From Bacteroidales bacterium (GTDB lineage Bacteria > Bacteroidota > Bacteroidia > Bacteroidales > UBA932): DNA of 42,620 nt. Positions 6,558 to 13,577 of this stretch are shown here, piece after piece. The stretch covers positions 1 to 42,620 of the forward strand of contig JAGCYX010000015.1 in the NCBI GenBank assembly GCA_017960585.1, written 5' to 3'. The notes under the pieces are model-generated. The model ran no database searches. It had not been told where the DNA came from and saw only the letters and a list, made by a program, of their open reading frames with translations. Each line of letters starts with the position of its first letter. The stretch's first letter is position 1. The position numbers and the translations under genes were made by a program.

Positions 6558-8204
6558 ATGACGGCAGCCCGGACATACATTCAGGTTCTCCTGCCGGTCA
6601 AACTCCGGTGGATTCCCACCTACGCCGCTCCCACGCCCCTGGAGCCGGGCCGGCGCGTCTGCGTCGAGCTCGGGCGGCGGCGCTACGACGGCGTGGTCTG
6701 GTGCAGCCTCAAGGAGCCCGGCCTGCCGCCGGAGCGCATCCAGGACATCGTGGCGGTGCAGGACGAACTGCCCGCCGTCACGCCGGAGGAGCTGCGCTTC
6801 TGGACGTTCCTCGCCGACTACTACCTCTGCACCCTGGGAGAGGTCTACAAGGCCGCCTATCCTCTGCTCAAGCTGCGCAGCGAGCAGACGGCCGCCGACA
6901 TCCTCGCCCGCCTGCGCGAGCGCCTGGAGAAGAAGGAGCAGCAGCTCGCCGGGCGGCACAACGAGCGCGTCACGGCCCGGCTCACGGCCGAGCGCGACGC
7001 GCTGCTCGCGGAGATGGCGGGGTATGAGTCAGAGTCCGTCATTCGCCGACGCTTCCTGAGCCTGCCGAAGGACGATCGGCGAATCCCCTCCCCAAAACCG
7101 CTGGTCCTCACGGCCCCCGACCGCCGCGACACCTATCTTCCCGCCCTGCGGGAGACGCTCGACGCGGGCCGGCAGGCCCTGGTGCTGACCCCCGAAATCG
7201 CCTTCTGCAACCAGCTGGAGGCGCTGCTGGCCCCGGCTTTCGGAGACCGGCTGGTGGTCTTCCATTCCGGCAAGACGCCGGTGCAGCGCCGCGCCGCCGC
7301 CGAACGCCTGCGCCGGGGTGCGCCCGTCATCATCCTCGGCACGCGCTCGGCGCTCTTCCTGCCCTTCCGGACGCTGGACCTCGTGGTCGTGGACGAGGAG
7401 CAGGATCCCGCCTACAAGCAGACCGAGCCGGCGCCGCGCTACCACGGCCGCGACGCGGGCATCGCCCTCGCGGGCATCCACGGCGCACGCGTCCTGCTCG
7501 GCGCGGCCGTCCCTTCGCTGGAGACGCTCCTCAACGTCCGTCTCGGAAAATATACCCTCGCCGACGGTCCTTCGACAAGCTCAGGAACCGTCGGTCCAGG
7601 CTCAGGATCCGTCGGTCAATCCCCCGCCGAAATCATCGACCTGTCGGCCGAACGGCGCAAAAACGGAGTGGTCGGCAACTTCTCGCGCAAACTGATCGAC
7701 GCCGTCCGCCAGACCGACGGCCCGGTCCTGCTGCTGCGCGGCTGGGAGAAACCAGAGGCGTTGCAGGAAGAGATCACGGCCCTGTTCCCGGAACGGGAGA
7801 TCCTCGTCCGGACCCTGAACGCGCTCAAGCGGGAAGGCATCCCTGGCGTGGCGCTGCTGGCGGTGCTGCAGGCCGATGCCCTCGTCTCGCGCGACGATTT
7901 CCGCGCCGACGAGCGCGCCGCGCAGATCGTCGGCACGCTCTGCCAGTTCGCCCCGCGGGTCCTCGTGCAGACCGCAGTCCCGGCCCGCTTCGACGCCTCG
8001 CGCGGCCCGGACGAACTCCTCGAAGAGCGGCGCGCGTTCGGCTTCCCGCCCTTCACACGCCTGGTGGAGATCCGCCGCCAGGGCGACGGCGCGGTGCTCG
8101 ACCGCCGCTTCCTCCCCCGCGACCGCTCCCTCGCCGCCCGCAAGGCCGCCCTCCTGGACGCCCTCGCCCCCGGCACCTACCCCGACGTCGATCCCGTCGA
8201 CTAA
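6558..8204 (+). CDS. priA: PriA-like primosomal protein, degenerate (no Walker A, no zinc cysteines)
   Basis: A 548-residue protein; PriA is usually 730-820. The N-terminal DNA-binding domain (TYIQVLLPVKL to LADYYLCTLGEVYKAA) is recognisable. In the helicase part, the family pattern TPEIA, VFHSGKT, LGTRSALFLPF, VVDEEQDPAYKQ and YHGRDAGIA is kept, but the Walker A loop GxTGSGKT is replaced by TAPDRRDTY, DEEH has become DEEQ, SATPSLE is AAVPSLE, the GRAGR motif is missing, and the zinc-binding cysteine block after LLLRGWE is absent. The C-terminus (ELLEERRAFGFPPFTRLVEI) is intact. It is one uninterrupted frame, so probably an ATPase-dead replication-restart protein, as known for actinobacterial PriA. 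A hairpin repeat is inserted in frame at 7561-7594. Confidence 0.85.
   Translation: MTAARTYIQVLLPVKLRWIPTYAAPTPLEPGRRVCVELGRRRYDGVVWCSLKEPGLPPERIQDIVAVQDELPAVTPEELRFWTFLADYYLCTLGEVYKAAYPLLKLRSEQTAADILARLRERLEKKEQQLAGRHNERVTARLTAERDALLAEMAGYESESVIRRRFLSLPKDDRRIPSPKPLVLTAPDRRDTYLPALRETLDAGRQALVLTPEIAFCNQLEALLAPAFGDRLVVFHSGKTPVQRRAAAERLRRGAPVIILGTRSALFLPFRTLDLVVVDEEQDPAYKQTEPAPRYHGRDAGIALAGIHGARVLLGAAVPSLETLLNVRLGKYTLADGPSTSSGTVGPGSGSVGQSPAEIIDLSAERRKNGVVGNFSRKLIDAVRQTDGPVLLLRGWEKPEALQEEITALFPEREILVRTLNALKREGIPGVALLAVLQADALVSRDDFRADERAAQIVGTLCQFAPRVLVQTAVPARFDASRGPDELLEERRAFGFPPFTRLVEIRRQGDGAVLDRRFLPRDRSLAARKAALLDALAPGTYPDVDPVD
7561..7594. repeat. Palindromic repeat inserted in frame in priA
   Basis: The arms CCGACGGTCCT and AGGAACCGTCGG (one bulge) flank the loop TCGACAAGCTC. 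The core CCTTCGACAAGCTCAGG is a palindrome I recognise as a common dispersed repeat in bacterial genomes. It encodes the low-complexity stretch G-P-S-T-S-S-G-T-V-G around residues 335-346 of PriA, followed by a partial second copy (CCAGGCTCAGGATCCGTCGG). Confidence 0.7.
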
Positions 8205-8228
8205 TTTTTCCAGCAAGGGAAAGAAAAA

Positions 8229-8259
8229 TTTGGTGAATCAAAAAATTTGCGTACCTTTG
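8229..8259 (+). promoter_or_regulatory. Promoter of the tRNA-Glu gene
   Basis: TTTG at 8229-8232 and TACCTTTG at 8252-8259, with 19 bases between, match both Bacteroidota promoter elements. The mature tRNA starts 12 bases later. Confidence 0.7.
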
Positions 8260-8270
8260 CACTCCCAACC

Positions 8271-8345
8271 GCTGGGTTCGTATAACGGTTAGTACTCGAG
8301 ATTCTCAATCTCGCAATAGGAGTTCGATTCTCCTACCCAGTACCA
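8271..8345 (+). tRNA. tRNA-Glu (anticodon CTC)
   Basis: The acceptor strands GCTGGGT and ACCCAGT pair (first pair G-T), followed by an encoded ACCA end. The anticodon stem CGAGA/TCTCG holds the loop TTCTCAA, giving anticodon CTC, which reads GAG. The T arm is AGGAG-TTCGATT-CTCCT and the D arm GTA...TAC. The CCA is encoded in the gene. It has its own promoter and a strong terminator. Confidence 0.95.
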
Positions 8346-8380
8346 AAAAGCATCTGTCCGTCGGGCAGATGCTTTTTTTC
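8346..8380. terminator. Terminator between tRNA-Glu and the convergent NamZ gene
   Basis: The stem GCATCTGTCC/GGGCAGATGC (10 pairs with one G-T) closes on GTC and is followed by seven T. A run of A precedes it, so it can work in both directions, ending the tRNA and the minus-strand glmM-NamZ operon. Confidence 0.88.
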
Positions 8381-8381
8381 G

Positions 8382-9446
8382 TTATTTCATCCGGTAGGGT
8401 GCGTCCTCGTAGAGGATGTAGCGCTTGGCCTTGCGGATCCACTTCTGCTCCTCCAGCTTGACGTGCTCCTGCACCACGTCGAAGGTCAGGCGCCCGCGCA
8501 GGTACTCCTCGATCACGGGATCCGCCACCTTGACGAACAGCGAATCGAAGAACTCCACCTGTGAATAGCGCTCCGACAGGAAACGCATCAGCTGCAACGT
8601 GTGCAGCAGCGAATGGTACTGCACGCCCGGCTGGAGCATGATCTGGTAGCCGTAGCAGCGCTCGCCGGCGTAGCGGCCGGCGGCCGGCGTGAAGGAGCAC
8701 GGGCGCATCATCACGCCGGGCGGCGTGGGCAGGAAGCGCACGTCGCCGCTCTTGATGAAGGGGGCGCCGAAGTACTCGTACGGGCGCGCCGTGCCGATGG
8801 CCGGGGTGACGGAGGTGTTGTTCCAAAGGCCGCCGCCGGGATACATCTCGCAGGTGAACATCCCCGGGATGTCGGAAGCCGGCGCGATGGTCCAGGGCAG
8901 CAGGTCCTTGCCCACGTCGGAAACGAAGGCGGAGATGATGTGCAAGGGGAACTTCGCCCCGATCTCGCTGCACCACAGGTGGCAGAGCTCGCCGAGCGTG
9001 AGGCCGTGCCGGTGCGCCACCTTGGGCGTCCAGATGTCGGACTCCACGGCGGGCATGGTCCCTTCGACCACGCGCCCCGCCGGGTTGATGTGGTCCACGA
9101 TGAAGACCGACGGACTCTCGGCCATGCGGGCGCACATCGACAGCAGCCGCATCACGTCGCGGGTGTAGTTGAAGTAGCGCGTGCCCACGTCCTGGATCTC
9201 CACCACCACGGCGTCCAGCCCCTCCAGTTCGTCGGCGCTGAAGTCGATGTGGTTGGTGTCGGGCGTCAGCTCGGTGTCGCGCGGCGAGAAGATGCGCTCC
9301 AGGTTCCCGCGTTCGCGGAAAATGTCGTACAGGTAGCGCCCGCGGGACGGGTCCCAGCAGTTCTGCGTGCAGAAGCAGGCGACCCGTCCCTCGCGCAGGC
9401 TCCTGTCGAGCTGCTCGTCGATCGGCGTGGTGCGGAAGGAGAACAT
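8382..9446 (-). CDS. DUF1343 protein, NamZ-like exo-beta-N-acetylmuramidase
   Basis: A 354-residue protein of the DUF1343 family. Family blocks visible in order: IFSPRDTELTP, AVVVEIQDVGTRYFNYT, FIVDHINPAGRVVEGTMP, HGLTLGELCHLW, PWTIAPASDIPGM and NTSVTPAIGTARPYEYFGAP. Characterised members remove N-acetylmuramic acid from the ends of peptidoglycan fragments. There is no signal peptide at the chosen start, while many relatives are exported, so a cytoplasmic recycling role is possible. It lies four bases after glmM on the same strand and is almost certainly cotranscribed with it, which suits amino-sugar recycling. Enzyme activity is inferred from the family. Confidence 0.85.
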   Translation of the reverse strand: MFSFRTTPIDEQLDRSLREGRVACFCTQNCWDPSRGRYLYDIFRERGNLERIFSPRDTELTPDTNHIDFSADELEGLDAVVVEIQDVGTRYFNYTRDVMRLLSMCARMAESPSVFIVDHINPAGRVVEGTMPAVESDIWTPKVAHRHGLTLGELCHLWCSEIGAKFPLHIISAFVSDVGKDLLPWTIAPASDIPGMFTCEMYPGGGLWNNTSVTPAIGTARPYEYFGAPFIKSGDVRFLPTPPGVMMRPCSFTPAAGRYAGERCYGYQIMLQPGVQYHSLLHTLQLMRFLSERYSQVEFFDSLFVKVADPVIEEYLRGRLTFDVVQEHVKLEEQKWIRKAKRYILYEDAPYRMK

Positions 9447-9450
9447 GGCC

Positions 9451-10872
9451 TTAGGCGCCGATGATGCGCTGCGCCAGCGCGATGACTTCCTCGCCGAGGC
9501 GCTGCGCCTCCTCCTCGGTTTGCGCCTCGGAGTAGATGCGGATGATCGGCTCGGTGTTGGACTTGCGGAGATGGACCCAGGTCTTGTTGGCCTCGAAGTC
9601 GATCTTCACGCCGTCGATCGTGTTCACCTTTTCGTTCTTGAACTGCTCCTTCATCGCGTCCAGGATGCGGTCGATCAGGGCCGCGTCGCTCAGGTCGATG
9701 CGGTTCTTGGCGATGAAGTACGGCGGCAGCGTGGCCTTGTATGCGCTGACGCTCAGGCCCTTGTGGGCCAGGTGGCTGAGGAAGAGCGCCACGCCCACCA
9801 TCGCGTCGCGGCCGCAGTGGCTCGCGGGATAGATGACGCCGCCGTTGCCCTCGCCGCCGATCAGCGCGTTCACGGCGTGCATCTTGGTGGTCACGTTGAC
9901 CTCGCCCACGGCCGCGGCATAGTAGGTGCCGCCGTGGGCCTCGGTCACGTCGCGAAGGGCGCGGCTGGAGCTGAGGTTGGAAACCGTGTTGCGCGGGGTC
10001 ACGCCCGCTTTCTCGGCCCGCTCGAGCAGGTAGTCCGCCACCGCCACGAGGGTGTATTCTTCGACGAAGGGCTTGCCGTCCTCGCAGATGAAGGCCAGGC
10101 GGTCCACGTCGGGATCGACGCTGATGCCCAGGTCGGCCTTCTCCCGGACCACCGTGTCGCTGAGTTCCACGAGGTTCTTCGGCAGCGGCTCGGGGTTGTG
10201 GGCAAAATCGCCCGTAGGTTCGCCGTTGAGGGTGATGCACTGCACGCCGAGGCGCTCCAGCAGGCGCGGCATGATGATGCCGCCGACGGAGTTGACGGCG
10301 TCCAGGACCACCTTGAAGCCAGCCTTGCGCACCGCTTCGGCGTCCACGGCCTCCAGGGCCAGGACGGCGTCGATGTGCTCGTCGGTGAAGTCGTGCTCCT
10401 CGATGCTGCCCAGCTCGTCCACCGGGGCGAAGTCGAAGTCGCCGCTCTCCGCGAGGTCCAGGATGGCCTGGCCCTCGGCGGCGGTCAGGAACTCGCCGTG
10501 CTCGTTGAGCAGTTTGAGGGCGTTCCACTGGCGGGGATTGTGGCTGGCGGTCAGGATGATGCCGCCGTCCGCGCCGGCGAAGCCGACGGCCAGTTCCGTG
10601 GTCGGCGTGGAGGCGAAGCCGCACTTCACGACATCCACGCCGCAGGCCACGAGGGTGCCGCAGACGAGCTGCTCGACCATCGCGCCGCTGATGCGTGCGT
10701 CGCGGCCGACGACCACTTTATAACGTTTGCCGTTGTTGGGCGCGGGCTTGCGCACCTTCAGGCAGGCGCAGTAGGCATAGGTGAATTTCACGATATCGAC
10801 GGGCGTCAGGGCCTCGCCGGGGGCACCGCCGATGGTACCGCGGATGCCGGAGATGGATTTTATCAGTGTCAT
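9451..10872 (-). CDS. glmM: Phosphoglucosamine mutase GlmM
   Basis: A 473-residue phosphohexomutase starting MTLIKSISGIRGTIGG, the usual Bacteroidota GlmM beginning. The phosphoserine loop is T-A-S-H-N-P with S110, the metal loop is D-P-D-V-D-R, the sugar loop is GGEGNGG, and the C-terminal phosphate loop is RKSNTEPIIRIY. GlmM turns glucosamine-6-phosphate into glucosamine-1-phosphate for UDP-GlcNAc and cell-wall synthesis. The start was set at 10872; a longer frame runs 18 codons upstream through the promoter. The second member of the superfamily in this window (29072-30736) is the longer PGM2-like type. Confidence 0.92.
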   Translation of the reverse strand: MTLIKSISGIRGTIGGAPGEALTPVDIVKFTYAYCACLKVRKPAPNNGKRYKVVVGRDARISGAMVEQLVCGTLVACGVDVVKCGFASTPTTELAVGFAGADGGIILTASHNPRQWNALKLLNEHGEFLTAAEGQAILDLAESGDFDFAPVDELGSIEEHDFTDEHIDAVLALEAVDAEAVRKAGFKVVLDAVNSVGGIIMPRLLERLGVQCITLNGEPTGDFAHNPEPLPKNLVELSDTVVREKADLGISVDPDVDRLAFICEDGKPFVEEYTLVAVADYLLERAEKAGVTPRNTVSNLSSSRALRDVTEAHGGTYYAAAVGEVNVTTKMHAVNALIGGEGNGGVIYPASHCGRDAMVGVALFLSHLAHKGLSVSAYKATLPPYFIAKNRIDLSDAALIDRILDAMKEQFKNEKVNTIDGVKIDFEANKTWVHLRKSNTEPIIRIYSEAQTEEEAQRLGEEVIALAQRIIGA

Positions 10873-10874
10873 AG

Positions 10875-10907
10875 TTTGCAAAATTACGAAATTTATTGTT
10901 ATCTTTG
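10875..10907 (+). promoter_or_regulatory. Promoter of the L31 gene
   Basis: TTTG at 10875-10878 and TATCTTTG at 10900-10907 with 21 bases between fit the -33/-7 pattern. It overlaps the oppositely directed glmM promoter, so the two probably exclude each other. Confidence 0.65.
10879..10886 (-). promoter_or_regulatory. -7 promoter element for glmM, six bases from the start codon
   Basis: The minus strand reads TAATTTTG, an exact TAnnTTTG match, ending only six bases before the glmM ATG, so the leader must be extremely short. Confidence 0.5.
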
Positions 10908-10933
10908 CGCCTCGATTCAAAAACACTAGTGTA

Positions 10934-11185
10934 ATGAAAAAAGGAATCCATCCCGAAACCTACCGTCTTGTAGCTTTCAAGGATATGTCAAACGAGGACG
11001 TGTTCATCACCCGCTCCTGCGCTACCAGCAAGGAGAACATCACCATTGACGGTGTCGAGTACCCCCTCGTAAAGCTTGAGATTTCCAACACATCTCACCC
11101 TTTCTACACCGGCAAGATGAAGATCGTCGATACCGCCGGCCGTGTTGATATGTTCTATCAGCGTTACAAGAACCGCAAGAAGTAA
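10934..11185 (+). CDS. rpmE2: Type B 50S ribosomal protein L31
   Basis: An 83-residue ribosomal protein starting MKKGIHPETYRLVAFKDMSN, with the type B signature FITRSC, ISNTSHPFYTGKMK and GRVDMFYQRY. The zinc-binding C-x-x-C of type A L31 is absent, as expected for the zinc-independent form. The start at 10934 gives the family N-terminus. It is a single-gene unit with a strong promoter and a terminator directly after. Confidence 0.96.
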   Translation: MKKGIHPETYRLVAFKDMSNEDVFITRSCATSKENITIDGVEYPLVKLEISNTSHPFYTGKMKIVDTAGRVDMFYQRYKNRKK

Positions 11186-11207
11186 GCTTCTGCGACATCA
11201 TAGGTTG

Positions 11208-11243
11208 AAAGAACCCGGACACCAGGTGCCCGGGTTCTTTTTT
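11208..11243 (+). terminator. Terminator of the L31 gene
   Basis: The arms AAAGAACCCGG and CCGGGTTCTTT enclose ACACCAGGTGC, followed by more T. The core nearly repeats the terminator at 14731-14769 read on the other strand. Confidence 0.88.
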
Positions 11244-11266
11244 ATCCGTTCCTCCGGGATTATTGT

Positions 11267-11274
11267 TATATTTG
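11267..11274 (+). promoter_or_regulatory. -7 promoter element of the 11302-14716 operon
   Basis: TATATTTG matches TAnnTTTG and lies 27 bases before the ATG at 11302. Confidence 0.55.
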
Positions 11275-11301
11275 TGATTCAAATAACAATCCGAGAGCGT
11301 T

Positions 11302-11733
11302 ATGTCAACCAAAGGCAAAATCATCACCTGGCTCACGGCCATCCTGCTGGTCGGAGCAGCGGTTTTCGTGTACTTCAAGTTCTACTTCGTCTTCGGCGAG
11401 GGCGTCAAGGCCGGCGAGCTGAACCAGATCGTCTACAAAGGCTGGATCTGGAAGACCTACGAAGGCCGTCTCATCCAGACCGGCTTCAAGAGCAACCAGA
11501 AAACCGGCGGCAGCCTCCAGTCCAACGAGTTCAACTTCTCCGTCGTGAATAAGGAAGTGGCCGACTCGCTGATGCTCTGCAGCGGCAAGAACGTCGAGCT
11601 CCACTACAAGGAATACAACGGAATGCTTCCCTGGCGCGGCATGCAGCACTACATCGTAGACAAGATCGTGTCCATCAGCCCGGGCACCGGCAATTCCGAG
11701 ATTCCCATCTTCACCGGAGGCGAGTCGCTATGA
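11302..11733 (+). CDS. Conserved Bacteroidota single-pass membrane protein of unknown function
   Basis: A 143-residue protein with one N-terminal membrane helix (about residues 8-26), then FGEGVKAGELNQIVYKG, KTYEGRLIQTGF, SNEFNFSV, VELHYKEY and LPWRG. This set is a small family widespread in Bacteroidota; entries are often labelled 6-phosphogluconate dehydrogenase in databases, but the protein has no Rossmann motif and is far too short for that. The soluble part should face the periplasm. Its stop overlaps the start of the next gene by four bases (ATGA), so the two are translationally coupled. Function unknown. Confidence 0.8.
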   Translation: MSTKGKIITWLTAILLVGAAVFVYFKFYFVFGEGVKAGELNQIVYKGWIWKTYEGRLIQTGFKSNQKTGGSLQSNEFNFSVVNKEVADSLMLCSGKNVELHYKEYNGMLPWRGMQHYIVDKIVSISPGTGNSEIPIFTGGESL

Positions 11734-13577
11734 CGGGCGCTCTGCTGCTGCTCGTCGCGGGTGTCCTGGCTACGCACCCGGAGGGCAATCCCAACGCGCG
11801 CCTGCTCACCGTGGCCGAGTCCGTCGGCCAGGGCGAACGCTCCGTCTATCCCGAGCAGGTCCGCCTCTTCTGGACGGAAGACAGCCAGCTGACCAAGGAA
11901 CTCCCGCGCCGCGAGCGCCCGGAGTGGAAACTTCCCACCCCGGAAGGCCCCGGCATCGTGTATGGCCAGTCCGTGAGCCGCAATGAATTCGGCATCGACC
12001 GCGGCGTCTTCCCCGCCCCGGACGGACAGCGTCTCGCCGTCTACCGCAAGGACGAATACGCCGTCACGCTCTATCCCCTGCTCGACATCACCACCCGCAC
12101 CGGCGAGGCGAATATGATCCGCTACCCCATGGCCGGGATGGCCTCGGAGCACATCTCCCTGTGCGTGACCGACCTGGAAGGCAACATCCTCTCCACCCTG
12201 CAGGTCGATGATTTCGACGACGAGCGCTACCTGACCAACATCACCTGGTCGCCGGAAGGCAAATACCTCTTCGTGCAGGTGCTCGACCGCAGCCAGCACG
12301 AGATGCACCTCAATATGTACCGCTCCGACGACGGCCGCTTCGTGCGCACCCTCCTGACGGAGCACAACGACGCCTGGGTGGAGCCGATGGACCCGCTCTA
12401 TTTCCTGCAGGGCAGCTACGAGTTCCTCTACCGCACCGACAACCGCGACGGCTACCGCAACCTCTACCGCTGCGACACACTCGGCCGCGTGGAGCGCTTC
12501 ACGCCCGTGGACGCCGACGTGGCCTACGTGGCCAACGACGGCAAATACGTCTACTACACCTCCGCGGAGGTCTCTCCCATCGAGAACCACCTGTTCCGCA
12601 TCCAGATTAAGAAAAAGGGCACCGGGAAGCCGCAGCGCCTCACCTCCGAGGAGGGCTGGCACCAGGTCACGATGTCCCCGGACTGCAGCAAGTTCATCGA
12701 CCGCTACAGCTCCTTCAACGTGCCCGGCGTCACGCAGGTCCGCGCTGCCGACGGCAAGCTGCTGGAGAAGGTCCTCACCGCCCTCGACCCGCTGGACGAG
12801 TACGCCCAGTGCCGCGTGGAGTTGGGCACCACCCCGTCCGCCGACGGGCAGTTCGACAACTACTACCGCCTCTACTACCCGCGGGGCTTCGACCCCGCCA
12901 AGAAATATCCCCTCGTCGTCTACGTGTACGGCGGCCCGCACTCGCAGCTGGTCAACGACTCCTGGCTCGGCGACGTCCGGATGTGGGAGATGCTGATGGC
13001 CCAGCGCGGCTACGTCGTCTACGTGCAGGACAACCGGGGCACGCAGAACCGCGGCGCGGCCTTCGAGAAGGCCATCAACCGCCAGTGCGGCACGGCCGAG
13101 GTGGCCGACCAGATGGCCGGCATCCGCGCCCTGCTGGACCGCGCCCCGTGGATCGACCGCGAGCGCATCGGCGTGCACGGCTGGAGCTACGGCGGCTTCA
13201 TGACCCTTTCGCTCACCACCCGCAATCCCGGCTTCTTCAAGGTGGCCGTGGCGGGCGGTCCGGTCATCGACTGGAAGTGGTATGAGGTCATGTACGGCGA
13301 GCGCTACATGGACACGCCGCAGACCAATCCCGAGGGCTACGAGGCGGCCTCGCTCATCCCGCGCGCCAAGGACCTCACCGGCCGCGTGCTCATCTGCCAG
13401 GGCCTGCTGGACGGCACCGTCGTGCCGCAGCACTCGCTCAACTTCGTGCAGGCGTGCATCGAGGCGGGCATCCCCGTGGACTGGTTCCCCTACCCGCTGG
13501 ACGAGCATAATATGCGCGGCAAAGCCCGCGTGCACCTTTACGAGAAAATCACCGACTACTTCGAAACCTATCTATGA
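11730..13577 (+). CDS. S9 family peptidase (dipeptidyl-peptidase IV type), short N-terminus
   Basis: A 615-residue serine peptidase. MTGALLLLVAGVLA is a short export signal. The beta-propeller region is recognisable from IVYGQSVSRNEFGIDRG onward, and the C-terminal alpha/beta hydrolase domain carries the triad S486 (GWSYGG), D561 (LLDGTV) and H593 (DEHNM). These enzymes cleave dipeptides, often X-Pro, from peptide N-termini in the periplasm. DPP IV relatives in Bacteroidota are about 700-730 residues; the shortfall lies before residue 75, where the first propeller strands should be. It overlaps its neighbours on both sides by four bases, forming a three-gene unit. Confidence 0.9.
   Translation: MTGALLLLVAGVLATHPEGNPNARLLTVAESVGQGERSVYPEQVRLFWTEDSQLTKELPRRERPEWKLPTPEGPGIVYGQSVSRNEFGIDRGVFPAPDGQRLAVYRKDEYAVTLYPLLDITTRTGEANMIRYPMAGMASEHISLCVTDLEGNILSTLQVDDFDDERYLTNITWSPEGKYLFVQVLDRSQHEMHLNMYRSDDGRFVRTLLTEHNDAWVEPMDPLYFLQGSYEFLYRTDNRDGYRNLYRCDTLGRVERFTPVDADVAYVANDGKYVYYTSAEVSPIENHLFRIQIKKKGTGKPQRLTSEEGWHQVTMSPDCSKFIDRYSSFNVPGVTQVRAADGKLLEKVLTALDPLDEYAQCRVELGTTPSADGQFDNYYRLYYPRGFDPAKKYPLVVYVYGGPHSQLVNDSWLGDVRMWEMLMAQRGYVVYVQDNRGTQNRGAAFEKAINRQCGTAEVADQMAGIRALLDRAPWIDRERIGVHGWSYGGFMTLSLTTRNPGFFKVAVAGGPVIDWKWYEVMYGERYMDTPQTNPEGYEAASLIPRAKDLTGRVLICQGLLDGTVVPQHSLNFVQACIEAGIPVDWFPYPLDEHNMRGKARVHLYEKITDYFETYL

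Noticed and set aside
6001-6561. 186-codon frame overlapping msrA in another phase
   Set aside because: Arg/Gly/His/Pro-rich with no recognisable motif; MsrA with its catalytic cysteine is in the other frame.
11302-11733. 6-phosphogluconate dehydrogenase (a common label for this family)
   Set aside because: It is 143 residues with a membrane helix and no nucleotide-binding motif, so the label does not fit.
11649-13535. Long open frame antisense to the S9 peptidase, rich in V, H, L and A
   Set aside because: It is a by-product of GC-rich codons on the other strand: composition is biased, no domain is visible, and the plus-strand gene has a full catalytic triad. The same applies to antisense frames at 16183-18279, 20408-22441, 24772-27078 and 34064-35989.
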